Positions 13,770 to 23,907 of a DNA stretch of 64,000 nucleotides are shown here, one piece after another. The notes under the pieces are model-generated. The model saw only the letters and a list, made by a program, of their open reading frames with translations, ran no database searches and was not told where the DNA came from. Origin of the DNA: Methyloligella sp050110875 (GTDB taxonomy: Bacteria; Pseudomonadota; Alphaproteobacteria; Rhizobiales; Methyloligellaceae); the NCBI GenBank assembly GCA_050110875.1, contig CP188828.1:806001-870000 (forward strand). The letters are read 5' to 3'. The position numbers and the translations under genes are program-made. The stretch's first letter is position 1. The number at the start of each line of letters is the position of its first letter.

Positions 13770-14812
13770 CAGGCGACCTCCTCCACCGACGCCTTGGGCG
13801 CGGTCTTGTTCTTGTCGTTGGCGCCCGCTTTGAGCGCCTCGGGTTTTTCGGCGAGCCAAAGGGAAACGGTCAGTTTCTGGTCGTCGCCGGTTTCGGCGGG
13901 CGCCAGATCCTGGTGGCTCTTCAGATCGAGACCGGCCTCGGAGACCCAGCGCTGGAGCTGATCGGACGCCAGGCCAAGCCGGCGATGGGCCTGCTCCTCA
14001 CGCAGAAACTCCACCTCATGGGGCGCGAAATCGACGATGAGCAGCCTGCCGCCCGGGCGCAGCAACCTGGCCGCCTCGGCGATCGCGGCGGCCGGTTCCT
14101 CCAGGAAATGCAGCACCTGATGGACCACCACGGCATCCGCCTCGTTATCGGTCAGCGGCAGATGAAACAGATCGCCGTGGCGAACCTGGGCATGGGTGAA
14201 CCCCGCCCCTTCCAGCTTCATGCGGGCATAGGAGAGCATCTCGTGGCTGACATCGAAGCCGAGAGCCCGCTCCGCCTTGCCGGCGAAGAGCTCCAGAATG
14301 CGCCCCGTGCCGGTGCCGAGATCGACCAGCAGGTCGAACGGACCCTCGCCCAGAGCGTTCATCATGGCCTGCTCGACCTGGTCCTCGGCGACATGGAGAC
14401 TGCGGATGCGGTCCCATTCCTTGGCGTGGGCCTTGAAATAGTTCTGGGCGGCTTCGGCGCGCGCCTTCTGGACGGCGGCGGCGCGGGTGGCATCGAGCTG
14501 GAGGACCGGATCGTCGCGCTCCAGCCCCGCCACGATGGCGGATGCGAGCCGCGCCTCCGGGGTCCCTTCGGCCAGACGGAAGAAGACCCAGCTTCCTTCC
14601 CGGAAGCGCTCGATCAAGCCGGCCTCGGACAGCAGCTTCAAGTGACGGCTGAGCCTGGGCTGGCTCTGGCCCAGAATCTGAGTCAAATCCTTGACGTTGA
14701 GCTCGCGGCCCGAGAGCAGCGCGAGGATGCGCAGGCGCGTCGACTCGCCAGCCGCTCTGAGAGCGGCGAGGGCTGGCTCGACGGTCAATCTGGCTCGGGC
14801 GGCATCTGACAT
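13769..14812 (-). CDS. ArsR-family regulator fused to a SAM-dependent methyltransferase domain (SahR-like)
   Basis: A protein of 347 residues. Residues about 10-90 are a winged-helix ArsR domain (ESTRLRILALLSGRELNVKDLTQILGQSQPRLSRHLKLL). Residues about 130-310 form a class I methyltransferase fold with LLVDLGTGTGRILELF and the later LLRPGGRLLIVDF. It is the first gene of an operon with metF and the split metH. In other Proteobacteria an ArsR protein named SahR senses S-adenosylhomocysteine and controls methionine-cycle genes, and fused methyltransferase domains are known in alphaproteobacterial members. The 18-bp palindrome covering its start codon fits autorepression. Equating it with SahR is inference from context. 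Confidence 0.85.
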   Translation of the reverse strand: MSDAARARLTVEPALAALRAAGESTRLRILALLSGRELNVKDLTQILGQSQPRLSRHLKLLSEAGLIERFREGSWVFFRLAEGTPEARLASAIVAGLERDDPVLQLDATRAAAVQKARAEAAQNYFKAHAKEWDRIRSLHVAEDQVEQAMMNALGEGPFDLLVDLGTGTGRILELFAGKAERALGFDVSHEMLSYARMKLEGAGFTHAQVRHGDLFHLPLTDNEADAVVVHQVLHFLEEPAAAIAEAARLLRPGGRLLIVDFAPHEVEFLREEQAHRRLGLASDQLQRWVSEAGLDLKSHQDLAPAETGDDQKLTVSLWLAEKPEALKAGANDKNKTAPKASVEEVA

Positions 14813-14827
14813 AAAGATATCTTTATG
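14810..14827. promoter_or_regulatory. Perfect 18-bp palindrome, probable ArsR/SahR-type operator
   Basis: CATAAAGATATCTTTATG is its own reverse complement. The regulator's ATG is formed by one end of it, so bound protein would block initiation, and the usual ribosome-site region lies inside it. No second copy was seen in the window. Confidence 0.75.
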
Positions 14828-15049
14828 CGTTTAGCGCCGGTGAGGCAAGAGGGATTCTCCCGCCGCGGCCACTCTCCGGCCTCATGGCTCGAGACCGAGC
14901 CCGGCACGGGTTTACGACCGGATCGGCAAAGCGTGGCCCGGTGGATCGGGATGCCCCCGAACGTGACCCGACGTTCCTGACTTATTCGCAGGCTGTGTGC
15001 ACCGCCTCCTTCCCCTTTTGATCAGCCCTTGCCAAATCCGCACCATTAT

Positions 15050-15068
15050 GATGTTACGTTATAACATC
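15050..15068. promoter_or_regulatory. Zur-box-like operator upstream of the CobW-type GTPase
   Basis: A perfect inverted repeat GATGTTA-N5-TAACATC about 35 bases before the GTPase start. The arms and the AT-rich centre match the general form of alphaproteobacterial Zur sites. Binding is inferred from the pattern and from the zinc-linked gene that follows. Confidence 0.65.
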
Positions 15069-15102
15069 GGATGGATGCGGAAGCTTAAAGGAGACTCCTT
15101 TC

Positions 15103-16317
15103 ATGACTGACCGGCTTTTGCCTGTGACGGTGCTTTCCGGCTTTTTGGGCGCCGGGAAGACGACCCTGCTGAACCATATTCTTCACAACCGCGAAGGACG
15201 GAAGGTCGCCGTCATCGTCAACGACATGTCAGAGGTGAATATCGACGCCGATCTGGTGCGCGATGGCGGGGCGGATCTTTCGCGGACCGAAGAGACCCTG
15301 GTGGAGATGACCAATGGCTGCATCTGCTGCACCTTGCGGGACGATCTCCTGACCGAGGTCAACCGGCTCGCCGCCGACGGGCGCTACGATTACCTGCTGA
15401 TCGAGGGGACGGGGATCGCCGAGCCCCTGCCCGTTGCGGCGACTTTCGATTTCCGCGACGAGGACGGCAAGAGCCTCTCCGACGTCGCCCGGCTGGACAC
15501 CATGGTCACCGTGATCGACGCGGTGAACCTGATCGAAGATTTCGGCAGCAAGGATCCGTTGAGCGCCCGCGGCGAGACGGCGGGCGACGGGGACGACCGA
15601 ACCATCGTCGATCTCTTGACGGACCAGATCGAGTTTGCCGACGTGATCGTCGTGAACAAGGTTTCCGACGTGGACCCGGCGAACCGTGAGATCGTTCTGA
15701 AGATCGTGCGCGCCTTGAACCCCGACGCCAAGATCGTCGAGTCCGATTTCGGCCGGGTCCCCCTCGACGCAGTGCTCGACACGGGGCGTTTCGACTACGA
15801 GAAAGCCCAAGAGCATCCGCTCTGGGCGAAGGAGCTGTATGGCTTCGCCGATCACGTGCCGGAGACGGAAGAATACGGTATCTCAAGCTTCGTCTATCGC
15901 GCCAAGCGGCCCTTCGATCCCGTGAAGCTGGATGGATTCCTGAAGCGCAGCTGGACCGGGCTGGTGCGCGCCAAGGGCCATTTCTGGCTGGCGACGCGAC
16001 CCGATTGGTGCGGCGAGATCTCCATCGCCGGCAGCCTGTGCCGCGTCTCGGGCATGGGATTCTGGTGGGCCGCGGTGCCGAAGGCGCGCTGGCCGCAACA
16101 CCCGGAATGGCTCGCGATGGTCCGCCGCAACTGGGACGAGGAGTTCGGCGACCGGCGCCAGGAGCTCGTCTTCATCGGCATCGGCATGGACGAGGCGGCG
16201 ATGAGGGACGCGCTGGATGCGTGCCTGGTCGGCTCGGCGCAGCGGCCGAAATTCAAGCCGGCGGAATGGGCCAAGCTGCCGGACCCCTTCCCCAGCTGGG
16301 CGCAGATCGCGGCTTAG
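15103..16317 (+). CDS. CobW/COG0523-family GTPase, probable zinc chaperone
   Basis: A protein of 404 residues. Walker A is GFLGAGKTTLLNHIL (13-27), the metal-binding GCICCTL has its CxCC at 73-76, and the G-domain base motif VVNKVSD sits near residues 184-190. The C-terminal CobW_C domain covers about 265-400. Members of COG0523 hydrolyse GTP to deliver metal; those under Zur control serve in zinc starvation. The Zur-like palindrome upstream supports zinc rather than cobalamin synthesis, although it sits next to B12-dependent metH. The ATG has AAAGGAGA upstream. Confidence 0.88.
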   Translation: MTDRLLPVTVLSGFLGAGKTTLLNHILHNREGRKVAVIVNDMSEVNIDADLVRDGGADLSRTEETLVEMTNGCICCTLRDDLLTEVNRLAADGRYDYLLIEGTGIAEPLPVAATFDFRDEDGKSLSDVARLDTMVTVIDAVNLIEDFGSKDPLSARGETAGDGDDRTIVDLLTDQIEFADVIVVNKVSDVDPANREIVLKIVRALNPDAKIVESDFGRVPLDAVLDTGRFDYEKAQEHPLWAKELYGFADHVPETEEYGISSFVYRAKRPFDPVKLDGFLKRSWTGLVRAKGHFWLATRPDWCGEISIAGSLCRVSGMGFWWAAVPKARWPQHPEWLAMVRRNWDEEFGDRRQELVFIGIGMDEAAMRDALDACLVGSAQRPKFKPAEWAKLPDPFPSWAQIAA

Positions 16318-16630
16318 GGGCGAGGCGCTCCCTCGCGAAGCGTCGGCCACATGGTTCGAGACGCGCTCGCCTTGCGAGCGCCCTCACCATGAGGAGCTAT
16401 GGCAGAATTCTTGGCTGGCGAGTTCGCCTGGACCGCGCAGGCGTTTCTCCTCACCCTGAGGGGCGCTTTAGCGCCGTCTCGAAGGGTGCAGGCCCCCAGT
16501 GTCCGCAAGGGGTCATGGCCGGGCTTGTCCCGGCAATCCATGAACACCCAGGCCCGTAGAAAAAACGACCACAGGGGTTATGGATCCCCGGCACAGGGCC
16601 GGGGATGACACCAAGGCGAAAGCGCCTGCC
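16318..16630. repeat. Intergenic cluster of palindromic repeats (families A and B)
   Basis: There is no gene here. Three repeat units lie in tandem. Family A copies are at 16351-16396 (GGTTCGAGACGCGCT...CACCATGAGG) and 16449-16491 (CACCCTGAGG...CTCGAAGGGTG). A family B copy is at 16511-16610. The convergent flanking genes (GTPase and ettA) both end into the cluster. Confidence 0.75.
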
Positions 16631-18289
<1,659 letters not shown>

Positions 18290-18481
18290 GAATGCTGCCA
18301 GCTCGTTGGTTGGAAAATTCAGAAAAAGAAATGCCTCGCGCCACTCTCTAACGAGGTCGGCTGCGCGAATCCAGCCCTGTTCGCAGGAGCAGGCCGGCAA
18401 GCAGTCAGGAACGAGCGGTGGGGAAAGGCGAAGCCGGTCGGCAAGCTGACCGACTTCGCTGCAAATCAGGAGATTATATCG

Positions 18482-18745
18482 TCAACGGCACTGGCAAACA
18501 GGTTGCCGGCTACAGGAGCAATCGCAGCTATAATTTCTGGAACAGCGGGCGCGATAGGTGGAACCACCGCATGTTGTAGAACACGATTGTGCCGCCAGTT
18601 GAGGAAGCGGCGTCTGAGGCACTTTTTCCCGCTGCATTTCAGTCAAGACCGCAACTCTTTGGTCCAAGACACTCTCTGCGAACGCACCGCCAGAGATCAC
18701 AAGCGGGAGCAACACAACAGTCAGCATGCATGCCAATCTCATCAT
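18482..18745 (-). CDS. Small secreted cysteine-rich protein
   Basis: A protein of 87 residues with a signal peptide (MMRLACMLTVVLLPLVISGG, cleavage probably after AFA). The C-terminal 30 residues hold eight cysteines in close pairs: SCSTTCGGSTYRARC, then YSCDCSCS and VCQC at the end. GGGAGG stands seven bases before the ATG at 18745. The surrounding 400 bases are lower in GC than the neighbours. The cysteine pattern suggests a disulfide-knotted exported peptide or a metal-binding tail. I do not recognise a family, and nothing nearby indicates a partner. Confidence 0.6.
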   Translation of the reverse strand: MMRLACMLTVVLLPLVISGGAFAESVLDQRVAVLTEMQREKVPQTPLPQLAAQSCSTTCGGSTYRARCSRNYSCDCSCSRQPVCQCR

Positions 18746-18988
18746 AACGACCTCCCCTTCCGGTTGGGCTCTCATCTTTTGATTGATGCATTCATTTATA
18801 CAACTATTGATTGCATTGCTTGTAAAGAGATTCGTCCCGCGTAATCAAAATTCTCCCGTCAGGGCTCTCATCGCTTTCATGCTCTTTTGAAGATCAGTAA
18901 ATCCGAATTGAGCGACCTCATGCCGGACGAGATGCGAATGAAAGGTGCCGGAGACAGGAGCGACAAGACTCCAGCCCTGTTGGCGGGC

Positions 18989-20026
18989 TTACCCGGAAAG
19001 CAGCTCCGGCAGGCGCTCCTTCAGCTTCGCGGCAAGCGCATCGAGCGGGTTCTCCTTCAGAGGCGTTATCTCGCCGAGGCTTCCAGCCAGCCGTTCCGGC
19101 GTCAGCTCGGCGATGGGGAGCACGCGATACCAGTCCCGATGGATCAGAAGATCGCGATAGGCCCGCTCGTCCTCCGGAAGATGGGAAGCTTTCGGGGTCA
19201 GCCCGACCACGGGAATACGCGCGGAGATGGCCTCCGACACCATGGAGCTGGAATCGGCGGTGCAAAGCACGATTTCGGCGCGGGCGAAGATGTCGGGCAG
19301 CGTGCTCGGACCGGCGGTGCGAAAGTCGACGAAGCGCTCGACCATGGCCTCGTCCTTCGCGAACGCCGCCAGCATGTCCGCCACATGGTCGGGCGTACGC
19401 CGGGAGGTGGAGATCATCCAGCGCGTGCCCCAGCTTTTCGATATCTGCTCCACCCGTGCGATGAGATCCTTCCACTCCCCACGTCCGAAGCGGAAGGAAG
19501 CCGCGTTGCCGCCGATCAGAAGCGCCGCCAGCTTCGGCTTCGCGTCTGGACCGTAAGAGGGACTCTCCTTCGGCCGGCCGAGGGCATCCGGGTCCATGGG
19601 CGACGGCTTCAAGGTCACCATGTGGCGGGGCGCATCGGCATCGCGCTCGTAGGACGAGATGACGAGAGAGAACTCCTTGGCGTCGAGGTCGCGCAACGAT
19701 CCACAGAAGATGCTGGGGAGCCCCAGATGCCGGCTGACGCAGATATTGGGCATCAGGGTTTCGCCGCCGGCAGAGATCACGAGATCGGCCTCAGGCAGCT
19801 CGTCGGCCTCGACGCGATAGGCCATGCGAAGCATGCGGGGCGGCCAGAAGCTCTTAGCGTGAATGCGCGCCCTCAGCCAACGGGTCGGCACGATCCATTT
19901 CCGCCGGATCTCGATCCTGGTCACATGGACGTCGCGAAGCCGTCTTAACGCCGCAATAACGCCTTCCGAGAGGTGATAATGTCCAGGTCGCGTATCGGCG
20001 AGGAACAAGACTTTGAGAGGCTGCAT
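18989..20026 (-). CDS. Mitochondrial fission ELM1-family protein (DUF1022)
   Basis: A protein of 345 residues with a glycosyltransferase-like two-domain layout. The N-terminus reads KVLFLADTRPGHYHLSEGV. The middle has LAALLIGGNAASFRFGRGEW. The C-terminal half holds TADSSSMVSEAISARIPVVG, which looks like the nucleotide-sugar-binding side of a GT-B fold. This matches the ELM1/DUF1022 family, named after a plant mitochondrial division factor but present in many Alphaproteobacteria, where its role is unsettled. The gene stands alone and diverges from terB. Confidence 0.85.
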   Translation of the reverse strand: MQPLKVLFLADTRPGHYHLSEGVIAALRRLRDVHVTRIEIRRKWIVPTRWLRARIHAKSFWPPRMLRMAYRVEADELPEADLVISAGGETLMPNICVSRHLGLPSIFCGSLRDLDAKEFSLVISSYERDADAPRHMVTLKPSPMDPDALGRPKESPSYGPDAKPKLAALLIGGNAASFRFGRGEWKDLIARVEQISKSWGTRWMISTSRRTPDHVADMLAAFAKDEAMVERFVDFRTAGPSTLPDIFARAEIVLCTADSSSMVSEAISARIPVVGLTPKASHLPEDERAYRDLLIHRDWYRVLPIAELTPERLAGSLGEITPLKENPLDALAAKLKERLPELLSG

Positions 20027-20174
20027 TGACTTAAAAGCTTCTCACCCGGGAGAAAACGAACAAGAGAGGGCCTTTTTGGCCCGAAAAGGGTCTTGTTGAC
20101 CCGAGACGGGTCTTGGGAACCGCACTCTGCCTTCACATTTGAAGGGAGTCGATCAGAAGCACGGAGATCGGGAT

Positions 20175-20597
20175 ATGGATACGATGCTCAGGCTGGGCAG
20201 CGAATGGATTCTGAAGACCATGGTCGCCATGGCCAGGGCGGACGGGGATCTGGATCGGGACGAGATCGACCTGATCCAGCAGCTCTATAGAGACCACACC
20301 AACGAAAATGTCGAGGCGGACGAGATCAAGCGGATGGCCGAAGCCGGCGGCAGCCGCGACTTCTATGCCGCGCTGGCCGAGGCGGGCAAGAGCCTCGACG
20401 AGCACAGCAAAGAAGAGATCGTGCGCTGCGCCTATCTGGTGCTGCTGGCCGATGGAGAGATCGCCGGCGCGGAGCGGAAGACCCTGCAGGATATCGCCGC
20501 GGCCCTGAAGATTCCGGAGATCCATTTCGGTGCGATCCTGGAGGATCTTTCCATCTGGATGGCCGCCCAGCGGGCGAACGGCAAGGCCGTCGGCTAG
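20175..20597 (+). CDS. TerB-family protein (tellurite-resistance-like)
   Basis: A protein of 140 residues, all helical by composition. It shows the acidic metal-binding-like repeats of the TerB fold: MARADGDLDRDEIDLI near the start and LADGEIAGAERKTLQDIA near residue 95. Isolated TerB proteins are common and need not concern tellurite; no other ter genes are in the window. The ATG at 20175 is chosen because GGAGA stands upstream and the domain begins directly after it. The upstream gap to the ELM1-type gene carries several short palindromes around GGGTC/GACCC at 20069-20112. Confidence 0.8.
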   Translation: MDTMLRLGSEWILKTMVAMARADGDLDRDEIDLIQQLYRDHTNENVEADEIKRMAEAGGSRDFYAALAEAGKSLDEHSKEEIVRCAYLVLLADGEIAGAERKTLQDIAAALKIPEIHFGAILEDLSIWMAAQRANGKAVG

Positions 20598-20718
20598 ATG
20601 CGCCGGCACGGCCTTTAAAAGAAGCCCCGAGCGCTCCAGCGCTCGCAAGGACGGCCGCCCGCCGCGCAAATGCAGCATCTGCGCAGGTGTTCCGCGACGG
20701 GCGTGAGCTGTGGGGAAA

Positions 20719-20795
20719 TGGTGGGCCCGGGAGGGCTCGAACCTCCAACCAGACGGTTATGAGCCGTCGGCTCTAACCAATTGAGCTACGGGCCC
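20719..20795 (-). tRNA. tRNA with CAT anticodon (tRNA-Met, or tRNA-Ile2 read with lysidine)
   Basis: A cloverleaf of 77 nucleotides including an encoded CCA. The acceptor pairs GGGCCCG with CGGGCCC. The anticodon stem is GACGG/CCGTC around CTCATAA, and the T stem GGAGG/CCTCC flanks TTCGAGC. The anticodon is CAT, and the first acceptor pair is G-C, so it is not an initiator. Elongator Met and the lysidine-modified Ile2 tRNAs both read CAT and cannot be separated by eye. Confidence 0.93.
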
Positions 20796-20937
20796 CTGCC
20801 GACGAGCGGCTTTCCGCGTCATATCAGAGTTCGAAACTTTCGCGAATATTTTCGCAGGCCGAATGCCGCTCCGGCGATTGCACTGAGAGATGCACCGCTG
20901 CATGCTCCGGCCGCCGGGTGACCAAGGAGGATTCTTA

Positions 20938-21702
20938 ATGACGCTTCGTTCCAAATTCTTTTCCAATTCCCTTCGCGACCAGCGCCATGGCGCACTGCTG
21001 ATCGCAGTGCTGCTTCTGGCGCTTGGCAGCTTCGCGGCCACGCCGGCCATGGCCGACGAGAAGGAGCAGCCACGCATCATCAGCATCACCGCCGAGGGCG
21101 TGGTGGAATCGGCACCCGATCTGGTGGAGATCACCGCCGGCGTGGTCAGCCAAGGCAAGACGGCCAAGGAGGCCCTGCAAGAGAACACCGAGCGCATGAC
21201 CAAGATGGTCGCAGCGATGAAGGAGGACGGCATCGCGGCCAGGGATTTGCAGACCAGCAATTTCAGCGTGCAGCCGGTCTACGAAACCCATCACAAGCCC
21301 GAGGAAGGCCGCACCACCCGGACCTTGATCGGCTACGAGGTGATCAACCAGGTGCATCTCACCCTGCACGAGATTCCCAAGCTCGGCGCGATCCTCGACA
21401 AGCTCGTGACTCTCGGTGCCAACAAGATCGACGATATCAGCTTCGGTCTCGACGATCCGACTGCACAGGAGAACGAGGCGCGCAAGAAGGCCATGAAGGC
21501 GGCCAAGGCGAAGGCCGAGCTCTATGCGGAAGCCGCCGGTGTGACGCTCGGTAAGGTCATGACCATCTCGGAGAACGATTATTCGCCCATGCCCAAGCGG
21601 GATGTCATGCGCATGGAAGCGGCAGCCTCCGCGCCGGTGCCGATCGAAGGCGGCACGACGGCGACATTGATCCAGCTCAATGTCACCTGGGAGCTGAAGT
21701 AA
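20938..21702 (+). CDS. SIMPL (DUF541) domain periplasmic protein
   Basis: A protein of 254 residues. A basic N-terminus and a hydrophobic segment (ALLIAVLLLALGSFAA) end at PAMA, a likely signal peptidase site. The SIMPL domain runs from about residue 45 to the end (RIISITAEGVVESAPDLVEI at its start, ATLIQLNVTWELK at its end). The start at 20938 has AAGGAGG upstream. The family forms exported oligomers and is linked with stress tolerance in some bacteria, but its biochemical role is open. The gene is alone between the tRNA and the PCMT/esterase fusion. Confidence 0.88.
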   Translation: MTLRSKFFSNSLRDQRHGALLIAVLLLALGSFAATPAMADEKEQPRIISITAEGVVESAPDLVEITAGVVSQGKTAKEALQENTERMTKMVAAMKEDGIAARDLQTSNFSVQPVYETHHKPEEGRTTRTLIGYEVINQVHLTLHEIPKLGAILDKLVTLGANKIDDISFGLDDPTAQENEARKKAMKAAKAKAELYAEAAGVTLGKVMTISENDYSPMPKRDVMRMEAAASAPVPIEGGTTATLIQLNVTWELK

Positions 21703-21844
21703 GATAACCATCGAACGGCGCCGGTCCTGCTTTCATGGGCCGGGCGCCGGATGTGGATTGGACGGCGGGCCGAAACCGTCTCCGCCTCCAATCGTTAGGC
21801 AGAGAAGACGGCGCATTTTGCCCGTCGGCCGATGGTGAGATGCG

Positions 21845-23890
21845 ATGGCATCTATACAGACGCATTCCCAACACGCGGAACACCGCGCCTTCATGGTGGA
21901 CCGGCATCTTCGCGCCCGCGGCATCCGCGATCCCCTGGTGATCGTCGCCATGGGCGAGGTCCCTCGGGAGGCCTTCGTCTCGGGCGCGCTGGAAGAATTC
22001 GCCTATGAGGATTCGGCCCTGCCGATCGAGGCGGGCCAGACCATCTCCCAACCCTATATCGTGGCCCGCATGGCGGAGCTCGCCACGCTCGAGCCCACCG
22101 ACAAGGTGTTGGAGGTGGGCGCGGGCTCCGGCTTCGCGGCCGCCGTGTTCGGACGGATCGCCAACCGGGTGTTCGCCATCGAGCGCCATCGAGAGCTGGC
22201 CGATCTGGCTCGCTCCCGGATCGCGCGGCTCGGCTACGACAATGTCGAGATCATCTGCGGCGACGGCACCAAGGGGCTGCCCGACGAGGAGCCTTTCGAT
22301 GCGATCATCGTCTCGGCGGGCGGGCCGCGCGTGCCGGAGGCCCTGAAGCGGCAATTGGCGCCGGGCGGCCAGTTGGTCATTCCCGTCGGGACCGGACGCA
22401 TGCAGGAGCTGATCCGCGTCACCCGGAACGAGGACGACACATTCGAAGAGGAGAGCTTCGGCGGCGTCGCCTTTGTGCCTCTGATCGGCGCGGAGGGCTG
22501 GCCGGACGCGGAGGCAGTGGCAGAGGAGACGGCGGAGATCGATTCTCAGCCCGGGCCCCTCGCCGCCCCCATCCAGGCCCGCCGGACACGCCAGAAGCGC
22601 GGCCCAAGCCAGTTGATGGCGGAAGCGGCGGAGCCGTTCGGCGAGCTGGAAGAGCTCGCGGCCATGATCGACCGTTTCGCCGACAGGCGCGTCGTCATGC
22701 TCGGCGAAGCCACCCACGGCACGTCGGAATTCTACCGGGCCCGCGCGGCCATCACCGAGCGGCTGGTGCGCCGGCACGGCTTCAACATCGTGGCGGTGGA
22801 AGCGGATTGGCCGGATGCCGCGGTCTACGATTCCGTCATCCGGGGGCTGCCCCGGCCAAGCATCCCGGAACGTCCCTTCACGCGCTTCCCGACCTGGATG
22901 TGGCGGAACGCCGAGGTCGAATCCCTGCTCAAACGGCTAGCCGCGGCGAATGCGGATATCGCGGAGCCGGAGCGGCTTTGCGGTTTCTACGGGCTCGACA
23001 TCTACAGCCTCGCCGCCTCGCTCGGCACCGTGCTGGAGTATCTCGACCGGGTCGATCCGGAAGCGGCGCGGATCGCGCGGGAGCGCTATAGCTGCCTGGC
23101 GCCTTGGCGAGCGGATCCGGCCCGTTACGGGCGCATGGCCATCAGCCGCGGCTACGAGGCCTGCGAGGAGGCCGTCGCCCGGACCTTGCGGGATCTGCTG
23201 ACCAAGCGGCTCGACTATCTGCATGAGGACGGCGAGGCCTTCTTCAATGCGGAGCAGAACGCGCGCATCGTCGCCGGCGCGGAGGAGTATTACCGCGCCA
23301 TCTATTACGGCGGCGCGGTCTCCTGGAACCTGCGCGACCGGCACATGTTCGAGACGCTGGAGCGGCTGCTCGCCCATCGCGGGCCGGCCTCCAAGGCCGT
23401 GGTCTGGGCGCATAACTCCCATATCGGCGATGCGCGGGCGACGGAGATGGGCCAAGTGCGGGCGGAGCACAATATCGGCCAGCTGGCGCGGCAGCGCTTC
23501 GGCGATCAGGCGGTTTTGATCGGGTTCGGCACCGATCGCGGCACGGTGGCGGCGGCGTCCGATTGGGACGGGCCGATGGAGATCAAGCGGGTGCGGCCGG
23601 CGCGGAGCGATTCCTTCGAGGGCGTCTCCGAACAGACCGGCATCCCCGCCTTCCTGCTGGAAACCGGCCCCGGCCAGAAAGACGATCTGCGCGAGGTCTT
23701 GGCGGAGCCTCTGCTGGAGCGGGCCATCGGGGTGATCTACCGGCCGCAGAGCGAGCGACTCTCCCATTACTTCGAGGCCGAGCTCTCCAACCAGTTCGAC
23801 GCCTGGATCTGGTTTTCCGAGACCCAAGCCGTCACGGCACGCCCCCATGCCGAGCACGGGCCGGAGGAGACCTATCCGTTCGGTCTTTGA
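21845..23890 (+). CDS. Protein-L-isoaspartate O-methyltransferase fused to an erythromycin-esterase-like domain
   Basis: A protein of 681 residues in two parts. Residues about 1-225 are a PCMT domain: QTISQPYIVARM at 65-76, the SAM-binding VGAGSG at 91-96, and VIPVGTGRMQEL. A linker rich in charged residues (about 226-265) follows. The rest is an erythromycin-esterase family domain with GEATHGTSEFYRARA at 287-301 and HNSHIGDAR further on, the conserved Glu and His residues of that fold. PCMT repairs isoaspartyl residues; the esterase-like family includes macrolide hydrolases but also many proteins of unknown substrate. A repair or detoxification function is possible. No frameshift was needed to join the parts. 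Confidence 0.9.
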   Translation: MASIQTHSQHAEHRAFMVDRHLRARGIRDPLVIVAMGEVPREAFVSGALEEFAYEDSALPIEAGQTISQPYIVARMAELATLEPTDKVLEVGAGSGFAAAVFGRIANRVFAIERHRELADLARSRIARLGYDNVEIICGDGTKGLPDEEPFDAIIVSAGGPRVPEALKRQLAPGGQLVIPVGTGRMQELIRVTRNEDDTFEEESFGGVAFVPLIGAEGWPDAEAVAEETAEIDSQPGPLAAPIQARRTRQKRGPSQLMAEAAEPFGELEELAAMIDRFADRRVVMLGEATHGTSEFYRARAAITERLVRRHGFNIVAVEADWPDAAVYDSVIRGLPRPSIPERPFTRFPTWMWRNAEVESLLKRLAAANADIAEPERLCGFYGLDIYSLAASLGTVLEYLDRVDPEAARIARERYSCLAPWRADPARYGRMAISRGYEACEEAVARTLRDLLTKRLDYLHEDGEAFFNAEQNARIVAGAEEYYRAIYYGGAVSWNLRDRHMFETLERLLAHRGPASKAVVWAHNSHIGDARATEMGQVRAEHNIGQLARQRFGDQAVLIGFGTDRGTVAAASDWDGPMEIKRVRPARSDSFEGVSEQTGIPAFLLETGPGQKDDLREVLAEPLLERAIGVIYRPQSERLSHYFEAELSNQFDAWIWFSETQAVTARPHAEHGPEETYPFGL

Positions 23891-23907
23891 GCGGAACCTA
23901 AGAGCGG

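Noticed and set aside
14828..15049. Possible cobalamin or SAM riboswitch between the ArsR-type regulator and the GTPase
   Set aside because: The gap is GC-rich and structured, but I found no B12 box or SAM-riboswitch core in either orientation.
20719..20795. tRNA as attachment site of the low-GC cassette
   Set aside because: It is about 6 kb away with core genes between, and no integrase or repeated tRNA 3' end is seen near the cassette.
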